Assembly: GCF_013299185.1 (NCBI RefSeq)
Contig: NZ_JAAFKG010000005.1
Span: 138,871 to 202,870, forward strand
DNA from: Microcoleus sp. bin48.metabat.b7b8b9.023
GTDB taxonomy: Bacteria; Cyanobacteriota; Cyanobacteriia; Cyanobacteriales; Microcoleaceae
DNA: 64,000 bases
Reading direction: 5' to 3'
A program made the translations under genes and the position numbers. Each line of letters starts with the position of its first letter. Within the stretch, counting starts at the first letter, position 1. The notes beneath the pieces were generated by a model. It ran no database searches and was not told the origin of the DNA. It was given only the letters and a program-made list of their open reading frames with translations. Of this stretch, positions 1 to 7,713 are shown in pieces.

Positions 1-660
1 AAACACTGTACGGCGGGCCTCGGCATTTGGGAATGGGCTAGCAATGATAAAGGCGGCGAACCGGATGTGGTGATGGCTTGCGCGGGTGATGTTCCGACGC
101 TGGAAACTTTGGCTGCTGTTGACATTCTCCGCCGAGATTATCCCGAGTTAAAAGTGCGGGTGGTAAATGTGGTGGATTTGATGACGCTTCAGCCTTCAAC
201 AGAACATCCTCACGGTTTGTCTGACAAGGATTTTGATGCTTTGTTCACGAAAGATAAGCCAGTGATTTTTGCTTTTCACGGCTATCCTTGGCTGATTCAT
301 CGCTTGACTTACCGCCGGACGAATCACCCGAATATTCACGTCCGCGGTTATAAGGAAGAGGGGACGACTACCACGCCGTTTGATATGGTGGTGATGAACG
401 ATCTCGATCGCTTCCATTTAGTTGGTGATGTTATCGATCGCGTTCCGAAACTAAGTTATGCTGCGGCTTATGGGAAACAGGCGCTGCGGGATAAGCTGAT
501 CGAGCACAGGGAATATATCATCAAACACGGCGACGATCTGCCGGAAATCCGCGATTGGAAGTGGCCTCACGCGGGCGCGGTTGCGTCGGAAATGCCGAAG
601 GAAACTAAGGATCCGACGGTGGTAGGAGATCAAGGTGTGCGATCGGGTGCTCCTGGGTAA
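1..660 (+). CDS. xfp: Phosphoketolase, C-terminal part (gene truncated by window edge)
   Basis: The reading frame is open from base 1 and ends with TAA, giving the last 219 residues of a protein of about 800. The segment beginning '[13 protein letters not shown]' and the stretch '[16 protein letters not shown]' are typical of the C-terminal domain of xylulose-5-phosphate/fructose-6-phosphate phosphoketolase, a thiamine-diphosphate enzyme. It splits sugar phosphates with inorganic phosphate to give acetyl phosphate. Other family hallmarks seen are '[13 protein letters not shown]', '[17 protein letters not shown]' and '[20 protein letters not shown]'. Acetate kinase lies 3.5 kb downstream on the same strand and could turn the acetyl phosphate into acetate and ATP. 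The catalytic N-terminal domains are outside the window. Assignment to the family is firm; substrate preference cannot be read here. Confidence 0.95.
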   Translation, partial: KHCTAGLGIWEWASNDKGGEPDVVMACAGDVPTLETLAAVDILRRDYPELKVRVVNVVDLMTLQPSTEHPHGLSDKDFDALFTKDKPVIFAFHGYPWLIHRLTYRRTNHPNIHVRGYKEEGTTTTPFDMVVMNDLDRFHLVGDVIDRVPKLSYAAAYGKQALRDKLIEHREYIIKHGDDLPEIRDWKWPHAGAVASEMPKETKDPTVVGDQGVRSGAPG

Positions 661-662
661 TA

Positions 663-730
663 GGTTCGTAGTCAGGACTTTAGTCCTTCTTCACCTAGAT
701 TGATGCGGACTAAAGTCCTCACTACGAACC
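663..730. repeat. Dispersed palindromic repeat, TTCGTAGT family
   Basis: This is one copy of a widespread hairpin-forming element: 'GGTTCGTAGT', then a GGACTTTAGTCC-type inner palindrome, a spacer, a second GGACTAAAGTCC-type palindrome and 'ACTACGAACC'. Other copies in the window are at 16547-16607, 27901-28080 (three), 38073-38250 (two), 38441-38495, 45735-45796, 48909-48970 and 61640-62046 (six). It sits immediately after the phosphoketolase stop and could act as a transcription terminator. Confidence 0.85.
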
Positions 731-740
731 AGGTTTGTCG

Positions 741-976
741 TTAGTCCGCGAGTCCGCCAGGGGTTGAAAACCCCTGTCTCATAGCAAAAGTCAGTTGAAA
801 CTGACTATCGATTTTAGATGTTAGATGTTAGATTGGGAATTATTGATTGGAGATTGGAGATTTGAAACTTGAAATTAGGAATTAAATGGTTTATTTAATT
901 GGCTTTTCAGTCCTCTTTCAGAGGACTTTCGCTATGAGACGGGGGTTTTTAACCCCCGGCGGACTTGCGGGTTAGC
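741..976. repeat. Long imperfect inverted repeat in a 412-bp gene-free stretch
   Basis: Two arms of about 65-70 bases face each other. The left arm runs from about 741 to 806 ('AGTCCGCGAGTCCGCC', then 'AGGGGTTGAAAACCCCT', then 'GTCTCATAGC'). The right arm, about 904-976, carries the same blocks in reverse complement ('GCTATGAGAC', 'GGGGGTTTTTAACCCCC', 'GGCGGACTTGCGGGTTA'). The centre holds short TTAGATGT-type runs and no gene. The arrangement suggests a MITE-like element or a strong bidirectional hairpin. Confidence 0.7.
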
Positions 977-1003
977 CGATATTCATGCCTGCGCTACCTG
1001 CGT

Positions 1004-1009
1004 TATAAT
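1004..1009 (+). promoter_or_regulatory. Putative -10 box for the ATPase/TOPRIM pair
   Basis: A perfect TATAAT lies 64 bp before the ATPase start, and 'AAAGGAGCGG' gives a good ribosome binding site just before the ATG. No convincing -35 hexamer was found at the right spacing, so this rests on the -10 box alone. Confidence 0.4.
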
Positions 1010-1072
1010 ATCTAAGTCATCTTAGCATAAATCAACCACGATTTAAGATTTGTACATTCAAAAGGAGCGGTA

Positions 1073-2113
1073 ATGCTTAAAGAAATAGAAATCCAAAATT
1101 TTAGGTGCTTCGAGCAAATCAAAATTTCTGGGTTTGAAAGAGTCAATTTAATCGGTGGTAAAAACAATGCTGGCAAAACAGCCTTGCTAGAAGCACTTTT
1201 TCTCAATGTTGCTCCATATATTAGCAGTCTAGAAATACTAAGAGATATTAGAAGGGAGTCCTCAAAAGCCTTAGAAGCTATGCCAGAAAGAGCATGGAAT
1301 AACTTATTTTATACGCCAATAAAAGCTCATCAAATTATAGTTATTTTTGGGAAAAATGAAAACAATAATACCGAAAAAGTAGAAATTAAATTATCAATCG
1401 ATCCAGATCAAACTAATATAAATATTGAGTCAATAATCAATGAAAAAAGTATTCATTCGACCTTTTTAAATGTTAGTGCTAAAGGTTTAGGAGCGGGTGC
1501 AAGTGGTTTTACTGATAAAAATTATATTACTGCCTTAGTATCTGGCGTAGTACCAATCATTCCCTCCTTTATCAGGATTTCGGGAATAGAACTCACAGAA
1601 GCCTACGATCGCGCTCGTTTGAATGAAAAAGATAGCGAAGTTTTAAAAGCTTTTCAAGTTATCGATCCGGCGATCGAATCAGTAGAGAGTTTTTATATTG
1701 GGGAACCAACACTATACTTGAGAAGAAAAGGCGAAAAGCGTTTGCCTCTATCATTATTTGGAGATGCCATGAACCGAGTTGCAGAGATTATTCTTAAACT
1801 GGTAAACAGCGAACACAAAATACTTCTAATCGATGAAATAGAAAATGGCATTCACTATAAAAGTCAGCGAGAGTTTTGGAGAATGTTATTTCGGTTGGCG
1901 GTGGAACTTGATACCCAGATTTTTGCCACAACTCACAGTTTAGAAATGCTGCAAGCATTTGCTGATGTCGGTTTAGAATTAGAGCAAGAATGCAGCATCG
2001 CCTATTTTGAAATGGCAAGGAAACTCAAAACAAATCAAATAATCGGAAGTCGGCTCGATTTGGAAACTTTGAATTACGCACTAGAGCATCAAGAAGGAGT
2101 GAGAGGTGAGTAA
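1073..2113 (+). CDS. AAA/ABC-type ATPase, OLD/PARIS-like (first gene of a two-gene module)
   Basis: A 346-residue ATPase. The N-terminus 'MLKEIEIQNFRCFEQIKI' is the first strand of SMC/RecF/OLD-type ATPases. The Walker A motif is 'GGKNNAGKTALLEA' (about residues 28-41), Walker B is 'ILLIDEIENGIH' (Asp254/Glu255), and 'FATTHSLEML' is a switch-region motif typical of the AAA_15/AAA_21 families. The next gene overlaps it by 8 bp and encodes a TOPRIM-like protein. An ATPase followed by a TOPRIM domain is the architecture of OLD nucleases, here split into two proteins as in the PARIS anti-phage system (AriA/AriB). The start is supported by AGGAG upstream. ATPase identity is firm; the defence role is inference from architecture. 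Confidence 0.85.
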   Translation: MLKEIEIQNFRCFEQIKISGFERVNLIGGKNNAGKTALLEALFLNVAPYISSLEILRDIRRESSKALEAMPERAWNNLFYTPIKAHQIIVIFGKNENNNTEKVEIKLSIDPDQTNINIESIINEKSIHSTFLNVSAKGLGAGASGFTDKNYITALVSGVVPIIPSFIRISGIELTEAYDRARLNEKDSEVLKAFQVIDPAIESVESFYIGEPTLYLRRKGEKRLPLSLFGDAMNRVAEIILKLVNSEHKILLIDEIENGIHYKSQREFWRMLFRLAVELDTQIFATTHSLEMLQAFADVGLELEQECSIAYFEMARKLKTNQIIGSRLDLETLNYALEHQEGVRGE

Positions 2114-2792
2114 TATTGTCATAGTAGAAAGCAAAAATGATAAAATTTTCATGCAGGCAATGGTTGAGAAACTAAACTGCGATATCCAGGTAGCATCACC
2201 TATTTATATAGATGATTATCAAAGTTTGGAAGGCTTGAGCGAAACAGAGTTAATCAAAGCTTTAAAAAATTTAGAAAGAAAAATTGACCGAAAAGATATC
2301 GAAAAGATTGGAATTATTATCGATATTGATAATGATTCAGAGCAGGAACGGCTGAAATTCGTAGATAGATGTATAAAACCAGTGTTTGAAGCTGAAAGCT
2401 TGTCAAGCACTAAACAATTTATCGATATTTGTACAAAACTTGGAACAAATGCAAAATTGGCTTGTTACTTTACAAATGTTGGAGGTAGAGGGGAACTGGA
2501 AACGCTTTTAAAGGCAATCAAGGCTAAAGATTCTCCCTATGCTGATTGTTTGGATAGTTGGAAAACTTGCCTAGAAAGCCAGGGAAAGAAAATCAACCAG
2601 AAAGATTTTGATAAATTCTGGATTAGCAACTATATTAGATTTGATACTTGCTCAAAGCAGGAACAGAAACGAGCAGGAGAGAAATGCAGTATGTCTAAGT
2701 TTGATTATGTTATGGAACATAAAAAAGATATTTGGGATTGGGATAATCCTGCTCTTGATGATTTGAAGGAGTTTTTTAAACTTTTTTGTTAA
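2106..2792 (+). CDS. TOPRIM-like DUF3226-type protein, partner of the ATPase
   Basis: A 228-residue protein starting with GTG inside the end of the ATPase gene, so translation is probably coupled. The N-terminus 'NIVIVESKNDKIFMQAM' places Glu8 where TOPRIM domains carry their conserved Glu, and 'IGIIIDIDND' (Asp73, Asp75, Asp77) matches the DxD metal-binding motif. The C-terminal half is rich in Lys, Trp and Cys and has no motif I recognise; it ends in 'DDLKEFFKLFC'. It resembles the DUF3226/DUF4435 group of TOPRIM-like proteins that pair with ATPases. The likely role is a nuclease or RNase effector switched on by the ATPase. This is inferred, because the family is poorly characterised. The gene pair is AT-rich compared with its neighbours, which suggests acquisition. 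Confidence 0.75.
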   Translation: MSNIVIVESKNDKIFMQAMVEKLNCDIQVASPIYIDDYQSLEGLSETELIKALKNLERKIDRKDIEKIGIIIDIDNDSEQERLKFVDRCIKPVFEAESLSSTKQFIDICTKLGTNAKLACYFTNVGGRGELETLLKAIKAKDSPYADCLDSWKTCLESQGKKINQKDFDKFWISNYIRFDTCSKQEQKRAGEKCSMSKFDYVMEHKKDIWDWDNPALDDLKEFFKLFC

Positions 2793-2952
2793 TATGATAA
2801 AATAAAAGAGTCGGCGGTTGAAATAATCGGCGGTTGAAACCGCTTCTACACGAACGAAGTCCGCGCAACGCGAGACTGAAGAGTAAACTGGATTTGGTAT
2901 CACTATTAAGTAATTTATGAGGACTGAAGTCCTCACTACGAACCTGGAATTT

Positions 2953-3591
2953 ATGAGCTTAAAAATCTACTTTCTACGCCACGGTGAAACAGTTTACAGC
3001 AAAACAGGCGGTTTCTGCGGCGACCTCGACCCAGAATTAACGCCGGAAGGTTCTATGATGGCCGAACAATTTGCCGCAACTTATGCGAAATTGCCTTGGG
3101 ATGCTGTTTATGTTAGTCCGATGAAACGGACGATCGCAACTGCAAAACCTTTGTGCGATGCTGTGGGGATTGAAATGCAACTCCGCGATGGATTGAAGGA
3201 GATTAAGTACGGCAAGTGGGAAGGCGAAACCGTTGAATCTGTTCGCGAAAAATATGCTGAAGATTACATTAATTGGTTGGCGGAACCAGCTTGGAATGCA
3301 CCGACTGAGGGGGAAACTTCGGTGCAGATTTCTAGTAGAGCTTCCTTAGTTATTGCCGAAATTCAGGAAAAGTACAAGACTGGTAATGTTTTGGTGGTTT
3401 CCCACAAGGCGACTATTCGCATTATTCTGTGCGGTTTGTTGGGAATCGATCTCGGAAGTTATCGCAATCGCATTGCCACTTTAGCCGCTTCTATTAGTAT
3501 AGTTAAGTTTGATGTGCGCGGGCCGATGCTGGAGGTTTTGGGCGATCGATCGCACTTGGATGAAAACCTCCGCAATTTACCCGGTACTTAG
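2953..3591 (+). CDS. Histidine phosphatase family protein (phosphoglycerate-mutase-like)
   Basis: 212 residues from the ATG at 2953. The reading frame extends upstream to 2917, but those 12 codons lie in a dispersed repeat ('ACTACGAACC') and I exclude them. 'IYFLRHGETVYS' is the RHG motif carrying the phosphohistidine. 'LTPEG', 'SPMKRTIATAKPL', 'LKEIKYGKWEGE' (second-domain acid) and 'VLVVSHKATIRIILCGLLG' (second catalytic His) follow in the expected order and length. The branch contains phosphoglycerate mutases, alpha-ribazole phosphatases and sugar-phosphate phosphatases, and sequence alone does not settle the substrate. It converges on psaK, with a 27-bp gap. Confidence 0.9.
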   Translation: MSLKIYFLRHGETVYSKTGGFCGDLDPELTPEGSMMAEQFAATYAKLPWDAVYVSPMKRTIATAKPLCDAVGIEMQLRDGLKEIKYGKWEGETVESVREKYAEDYINWLAEPAWNAPTEGETSVQISSRASLVIAEIQEKYKTGNVLVVSHKATIRIILCGLLGIDLGSYRNRIATLAASISIVKFDVRGPMLEVLGDRSHLDENLRNLPGT

Positions 3592-3618
3592 AAAAGGTGT
3601 GCAGTCCGCACCTAGATT

Positions 3619-3879
3619 CTAAATCGCGCCAATGTAAGACAATCCTAAAATCGTACCTGCGCCCAAAATATGACCGAAGCAGGTGGTTCCCAAGACTGCA
3701 CCCAAACCAAAACCGCCGAACATATTCGCTGAAGGCATCGCCCCACCTGTGCTCTGATGCTGGATTGTTAATTTGCCGAAAGCAATGGCTAGAATATTGC
3801 AGGCAATCATAATCAGCCCAATGGTGGGGCTCCATTCTACGGTACGAGGGGCAACGGTTAATAAAATTGTTGTCAACAT
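3619..3879 (-). CDS. psaK: Photosystem I reaction center subunit PsaK
   Basis: 86 residues with two hydrophobic helices: 'WSPTIGLIMIACNILAIAFG' near the N-terminus and a Gly-rich C-terminal helix ending 'HILGAGTILGLSYIGAI'. The short loop 'KLTIQHQSTGG' followed by 'AMPSANMFGGFGLGAVLGTT' is characteristic of PsaK, a small peripheral subunit of the photosystem I core in the thylakoid membrane. Length matches the family. It is transcribed alone, converging on the histidine phosphatase gene. 'AGGAGCCGATC' lies upstream of its ATG and supports the start. Confidence 0.93.
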   Translation of the reverse strand: MLTTILLTVAPRTVEWSPTIGLIMIACNILAIAFGKLTIQHQSTGGAMPSANMFGGFGLGAVLGTTCFGHILGAGTILGLSYIGAI

Positions 3880-4038
3880 GGCGATCGGCTCCTTAAATTT
3901 TAATCAATGAAAATCTGATGACGAAGATATATCAAATAACCGTAACGCTTGACTACAGATTGCATTAATACTTAATATTTTGATAAATTTCTTAATAAAG
4001 TTGTCATTAATGGATAGCTAACAATCAATACGGTAGCC

Positions 4039-4104
4039 AGAAACCGGGTTTTTGAGCAAAATACACAGGTTCCAACCAGCAGAAAAAGTAAAAACCCGGT
4101 TTCT
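4039..4104. repeat. AAACCCGGTTTCT-family inverted repeat
   Basis: 'AGAAACCGGGTTTTT' and 'AAAAACCCGGTTTCT' flank about 35 bases. Similar elements occur at 16699-16766, about 20771-20839, 38331-38363 and, degenerate, 34266-34324 and 61557-61621. Located between psaK and ackA, which diverge. Confidence 0.8.
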
Positions 4105-4155
4105 GAGGTTGAAGTGAGTAAGCCCTGAATTACCTATTACCAATTATCTATTACC

Positions 4156-5370
4156 ATGAAAATCTTAGTTTTAAACGCAGGTTCTAGCAGTCAAAAAAGC
4201 TGCTTTTACGAACTAAATGACACGCTTCCCGATCGCCCGCCACAACCTCTCTGGGAAGCAAAAATCGACTGGAGTCACCGCGAAGGTGCGGGGGAGTTGC
4301 AAGTCACAACTGCTGCTGGCCATAGGTTTGAGAAAGAAATTGCCTCGGATTATCGTGCTGGGGCGATCGCTCGAATGCTAGAGACTCTGTGGCAGGGTGA
4401 AACTCAAGTTATTAACAGTTTAAACGAGATTGATATTGTCGGTCATCGCGTCGTACATGGCGGGGAAAAATATCAGCAAAGCACGCGAATTTCGCCGGAA
4501 GTCAAACAGGAAATTGCCCGTTTATCCCAGTTTGCTCCCGTCCACAATCCGATTAACTTGGAAGGTATCGAAGCCGTTGAAAAAATCCTCAAAAATGTGC
4601 CGCAAGTCGCAGTTTTTGATACAGCTTTTCACTCGGATTTGCCGCCCGCTGCGTTTGTCTATCCGGGCCCCTACGAATGGCTGGAAGACGGGATTCGCCG
4701 CTACGGTTTCCACGGGATTAGCCATCAATATTGCGCGCGCAGGGCTGCTGAAATTCTGAACCGCGATTCTGCCGATTTGCGGCTGATTAGCTGTCATTTG
4801 GGCAACGGATGCTCTCTGGCGGCGGTTCGCGACGGCCGGAGTGTTGACACTACTATGGGTTTTACTCCTTTGGATGGTTTGATGATGGGGAGTCGATCGG
4901 GTGCGATCGATCCTGGTATCATAATTCATCTGTTAAGGCGATCGCACTTTACTGCTGAGGAACTCGATAATATTCTGAATCGAAATTCTGGTTTGAAGGG
5001 GATTTCTGGGGTTTCTAGCGATATGCGGCTGATTGCGGAGGCGATCGCAAATGGCAATTCTCGGGCTCAACTTGCTTTCGATATTTACGTGCACCGTTTG
5101 CGCGCCGGTATTGGGGCGATGTTGGCGAGTTTGGGCGGGTTGGATGCTTTGATTTTTACTGCGGGTGTTGGGGAAAATTCGCCTGCTGTCAGGGCTGCTG
5201 TTTGCGAGGTTTTTGGGTTTATTGGGTTAAGGTTGGATGGGGAAAAGAATTTGAATTCGCCGGTTGATGATGATGTTGCGGCGGTAGATTCTGCGGTGCG
5301 GGTTTTGGTGATTCATACTCAGGAAGATTGGGAGATTGCGCGGGAATGTTGGGATATTTCTCGTAGATAA
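4156..5370 (+). CDS. ackA: Acetate kinase
   Basis: 404 residues, the usual length for the family. Signature segments are present in order: 'KILVLNAGSSSQKSCFY' (N-terminal phosphate-binding motif), 'GHRVVHGGEKY', 'VAVFDTAFHSDLP', 'YGFHGISHQYC', 'LISCHLGNGCSLAAVRDG', 'DTTMGFTPLDGLMMGSRSGAIDP' with its central part diagnostic for acetate kinase, and 'LDALIFTAGVGENS'. The cytosolic enzyme interconverts acetate + ATP and acetyl phosphate + ADP. With phosphoketolase upstream it would complete a short route from sugar phosphates to acetate with substrate-level ATP formation, useful in the dark. The start ATG is followed at once by the conserved N-terminus. Confidence 0.97.
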   Translation: MKILVLNAGSSSQKSCFYELNDTLPDRPPQPLWEAKIDWSHREGAGELQVTTAAGHRFEKEIASDYRAGAIARMLETLWQGETQVINSLNEIDIVGHRVVHGGEKYQQSTRISPEVKQEIARLSQFAPVHNPINLEGIEAVEKILKNVPQVAVFDTAFHSDLPPAAFVYPGPYEWLEDGIRRYGFHGISHQYCARRAAEILNRDSADLRLISCHLGNGCSLAAVRDGRSVDTTMGFTPLDGLMMGSRSGAIDPGIIIHLLRRSHFTAEELDNILNRNSGLKGISGVSSDMRLIAEAIANGNSRAQLAFDIYVHRLRAGIGAMLASLGGLDALIFTAGVGENSPAVRAAVCEVFGFIGLRLDGEKNLNSPVDDDVAAVDSAVRVLVIHTQEDWEIARECWDISRR

Positions 5371-5561
5371 TTCGGGATTTTTTCGGCGGTTGAGACGGCG
5401 GTTTTTTCGGCGGTTGAAACCGCGTCTACACAGACGAAACCCGACGGGAGCGGGTTGAAGAGTGCGGGGTTAGGTGCCGAGTTTTGTGCATTTAAACGAT
5501 ACTATGTACATAGATTGACAAGCTGACTTCGATCGCCCGAACAGCATCCACGACAACCAAT
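5371..5561. other. Gene-free stretch after ackA
   Basis: Holds two short copies of a 'GGCGGTTGA.AC.GC' repeat (also seen near 2820 and 36215), then 'GTCTACACAGACGAAACCCG'. These may serve as the ackA terminator. The remaining part up to 5950 contains the gene remnants listed separately. Confidence 0.5.
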
Positions 5562-5764
5562 ATGAACGGCAACAATAAGCTCAAGACTATTTTAACTCAG
5601 TTGCGAGATTAATTTGAGATCCTGTATGGCGATCGGCGTAGGTTTAGCAGCAGGCGGTATCGCAGCATCAAGCGGTACAGACAAAGTATTCCTATTTGTT
5701 GAGTTGCGCGATCGCCCTTATCGCAGCCAGCATCACCTGGTGGTGCACCAAACCGAAAAAATAG
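5562..5764 (+). pseudogene. Decayed fragments: MNT-type nucleotidyltransferase start and a small membrane protein
   Basis: From 5562 the frame reads 'MNGNNKLKTILTQLRD', then a stop, then 'FEILYGDR'. With the stop replaced by a residue this resembles the N-terminus of HEPN/MNT-type nucleotidyltransferases ('LTQLR..FE.LYGDRLV...'). Downstream, 'YSYLLSCAIALIAASITW' followed by a Lys-rich tail (5687-5764) looks like a lone transmembrane segment out of frame with the Gly/Ala-rich stretch before it. No intact gene remains. The complementary strand has an 86-codon frame (5609-5869) that I regard as non-coding. Low confidence. Confidence 0.3.
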
Positions 5765-5950
5765 GTCAAAAGGTCGATCGCACAGACTAATAGCGAACAT
5801 ACGCGCGATCGTCCCACCCAACACTCCCACCTCTTGCTGGCGAACATACCTACCAGCCAAAATTTTCATAACTATTAAGAAATATCACATTTTCGCCAGT
5901 TTTTGCAAAGGTGACTTATAGTTTGTTTTTCACGCAATTAAAACTGTAAT

Positions 5951-7699
5951 ATGAATTTAACAAATTCTCGCTATCAGCAATTAGCGCCATATTTAATATT
6001 TCTATTTATAGTCACTGTCTTTTTTGCGATCGCCTCAGTATTTCCTTACCAAATAGAGTTCGATCCAATCCCTCAAATCAAAGGAATCAACCAGTGGTTG
6101 AGCGGAGGATCTAGTTTGATCAACTCAGTTGTCACAGTAAATCAAAAAGATATCTCTCAAGATATACAAACCTGGATAGTCTGGCACGCTCCCGGCGTCA
6201 CCTTCGCATTTTTACCTTTAATCGCCCTCGGATTGCCTTTAGGAATCGCAGTCAGAACAACCGCATACTTTTTGTTTGTTTCAGGCGGTCTGGGGTGGAT
6301 AAAGGTAATAGATACTCTCACCTCTGACCAGAAAATCAAAATAATTATAGCTGTCCTGTTATCTATCTATTATATAGAAATTGGCTCATTATTGGTTTGT
6401 ACAGCAGGAGATGTGATTCCTTGGGCAGTCATGCCTTGGGTATTACTGTACGCAATGTATCTGTGCTCAATTTTAGACTCAGGGAATAAATTTGACAGTC
6501 GCTTTCTAGTTCATGCAGCTCTACTAGGTCTACTTTTAGGAGGAATTTACTGGTTAAAATACTCTGCTTTTTTAGTTTCTCTAGGAATGCTCGCCTATCT
6601 AGCTGTATTTTTATGGTTTTTCAGCAAACAATATACCTTGAAAAACCGTTTTATCCTGTTAGCAGTTTGTACGGCATTCACCCTTTTGCCAGTAATTGGT
6701 CTGAGCGCTATTCACCATGCACTTTCTGGAGTCAATAGTGCTATAGACCAATTTGAAGCTGCTATTCCTGTGGCATCGCCTTCTACAAGAGGAATGCGTT
6801 TTTTATTGAGTTTAATAGGAGCTCCAGGTTTAGGTCTATTCAATTCAGAAATTTTTACTCAAGGTAGGCTGTTGACGTTTACAAGCACTATTCTTAAACA
6901 GTTATTTACCTTAGATATTTCACGGAAAGCAGAAACTTTTAAAATATTTGTAGGTCTGGCAGGAACCTTAGCAGCTTTTTGGTTTGTTGCAGAGTCTGCT
7001 CGCAAAAATATATACAATAAAAAACTTATTATTCTTTGGGGCTGCATTACAACGATTCCTTTTATATTCATTGCATATATATCTTATAAAACTGGAATCA
7101 ATCTATTAATGGCAGGCATCGGTCGTTACAGCAATCCTTTCTTTATACTTACTGTCTTCTTTGTGATTTCTTACTACATTTACTGGATTTCAAATCATGA
7201 AAAATCTATACTGTCAAAAATTGTATTGTCTGTTGTATTGGTATTCTTTGTATTGCTGCCCCCGCTCAATTATATAGTTGATTGGGCTGAGGCTATAATT
7301 TTGCGGAAAAATTACGTAACAACAGAGAATTTTCTCTATGTCGATATCTTGTCAAAAAAGAATGTTAAATCGGTAGTTACTCAGATAAACTCTGCCGTTA
7401 AATCACCTAAAGATGTTGTCGTTTTAACTAAAGATACCGATGAATTGCGTTTTGGTTCGTGGCTGGAAATGAGACACAGAATCCTCTCACTCCCAATAGT
7501 TGACGGTGAAGAAGCTAAGAGTAAAATTACAACAGCGCAAGATTTGAGAGTCATACTTGTTGTCTCCAATGCTTTGGAGAAAAATGAAAATCAACTGGCG
7601 CTAGTCAAGCAGAGATTTGCCCAATCAACTGGATGGACTCGGCTACCCGAAAATCCAGATGCTGAGGTTTCTATTTGGTTTTCAGATTTGAAGGCTTGA
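5951..7699 (+). CDS. Polytopic membrane protein of unknown function (possible GT-C type)
   Basis: 582 residues with about 11-12 hydrophobic helices, from 'YLIFLFIVTVFFAIASVF' near residue 15 to 'IVLSVVLVFFVLLPPLNYIV' near residue 435. A soluble C-terminal part of about 130 residues follows ('DVVVLTKDTDELRFGSWLEMR' region). The layout (many helices, loop after the first helix, soluble C-terminal domain) resembles integral-membrane GT-C glycosyltransferases such as mannosyl- or arabinosyltransferases. I see no clear DD or DE motif in the first loop beyond 'QIEFDPIPQIKG', so no function is assigned. Codon use is AT-rich. It converges on the large TPS-CHAT gene with a 14-bp gap. Confidence 0.75.
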   Translation: MNLTNSRYQQLAPYLIFLFIVTVFFAIASVFPYQIEFDPIPQIKGINQWLSGGSSLINSVVTVNQKDISQDIQTWIVWHAPGVTFAFLPLIALGLPLGIAVRTTAYFLFVSGGLGWIKVIDTLTSDQKIKIIIAVLLSIYYIEIGSLLVCTAGDVIPWAVMPWVLLYAMYLCSILDSGNKFDSRFLVHAALLGLLLGGIYWLKYSAFLVSLGMLAYLAVFLWFFSKQYTLKNRFILLAVCTAFTLLPVIGLSAIHHALSGVNSAIDQFEAAIPVASPSTRGMRFLLSLIGAPGLGLFNSEIFTQGRLLTFTSTILKQLFTLDISRKAETFKIFVGLAGTLAAFWFVAESARKNIYNKKLIILWGCITTIPFIFIAYISYKTGINLLMAGIGRYSNPFFILTVFFVISYYIYWISNHEKSILSKIVLSVVLVFFVLLPPLNYIVDWAEAIILRKNYVTTENFLYVDILSKKNVKSVVTQINSAVKSPKDVVVLTKDTDELRFGSWLEMRHRILSLPIVDGEEAKSKITTAQDLRVILVVSNALEKNENQLALVKQRFAQSTGWTRLPENPDAEVSIWFSDLKA

Positions 7700-7713
7700 C
7701 TACCGATTACCAA

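Noticed and set aside
5609..5869. 86-codon minus-strand frame
   Set aside because: The opposite strand carries better, though decayed, coding traces; the peptide is Arg-rich without recognisable pattern.
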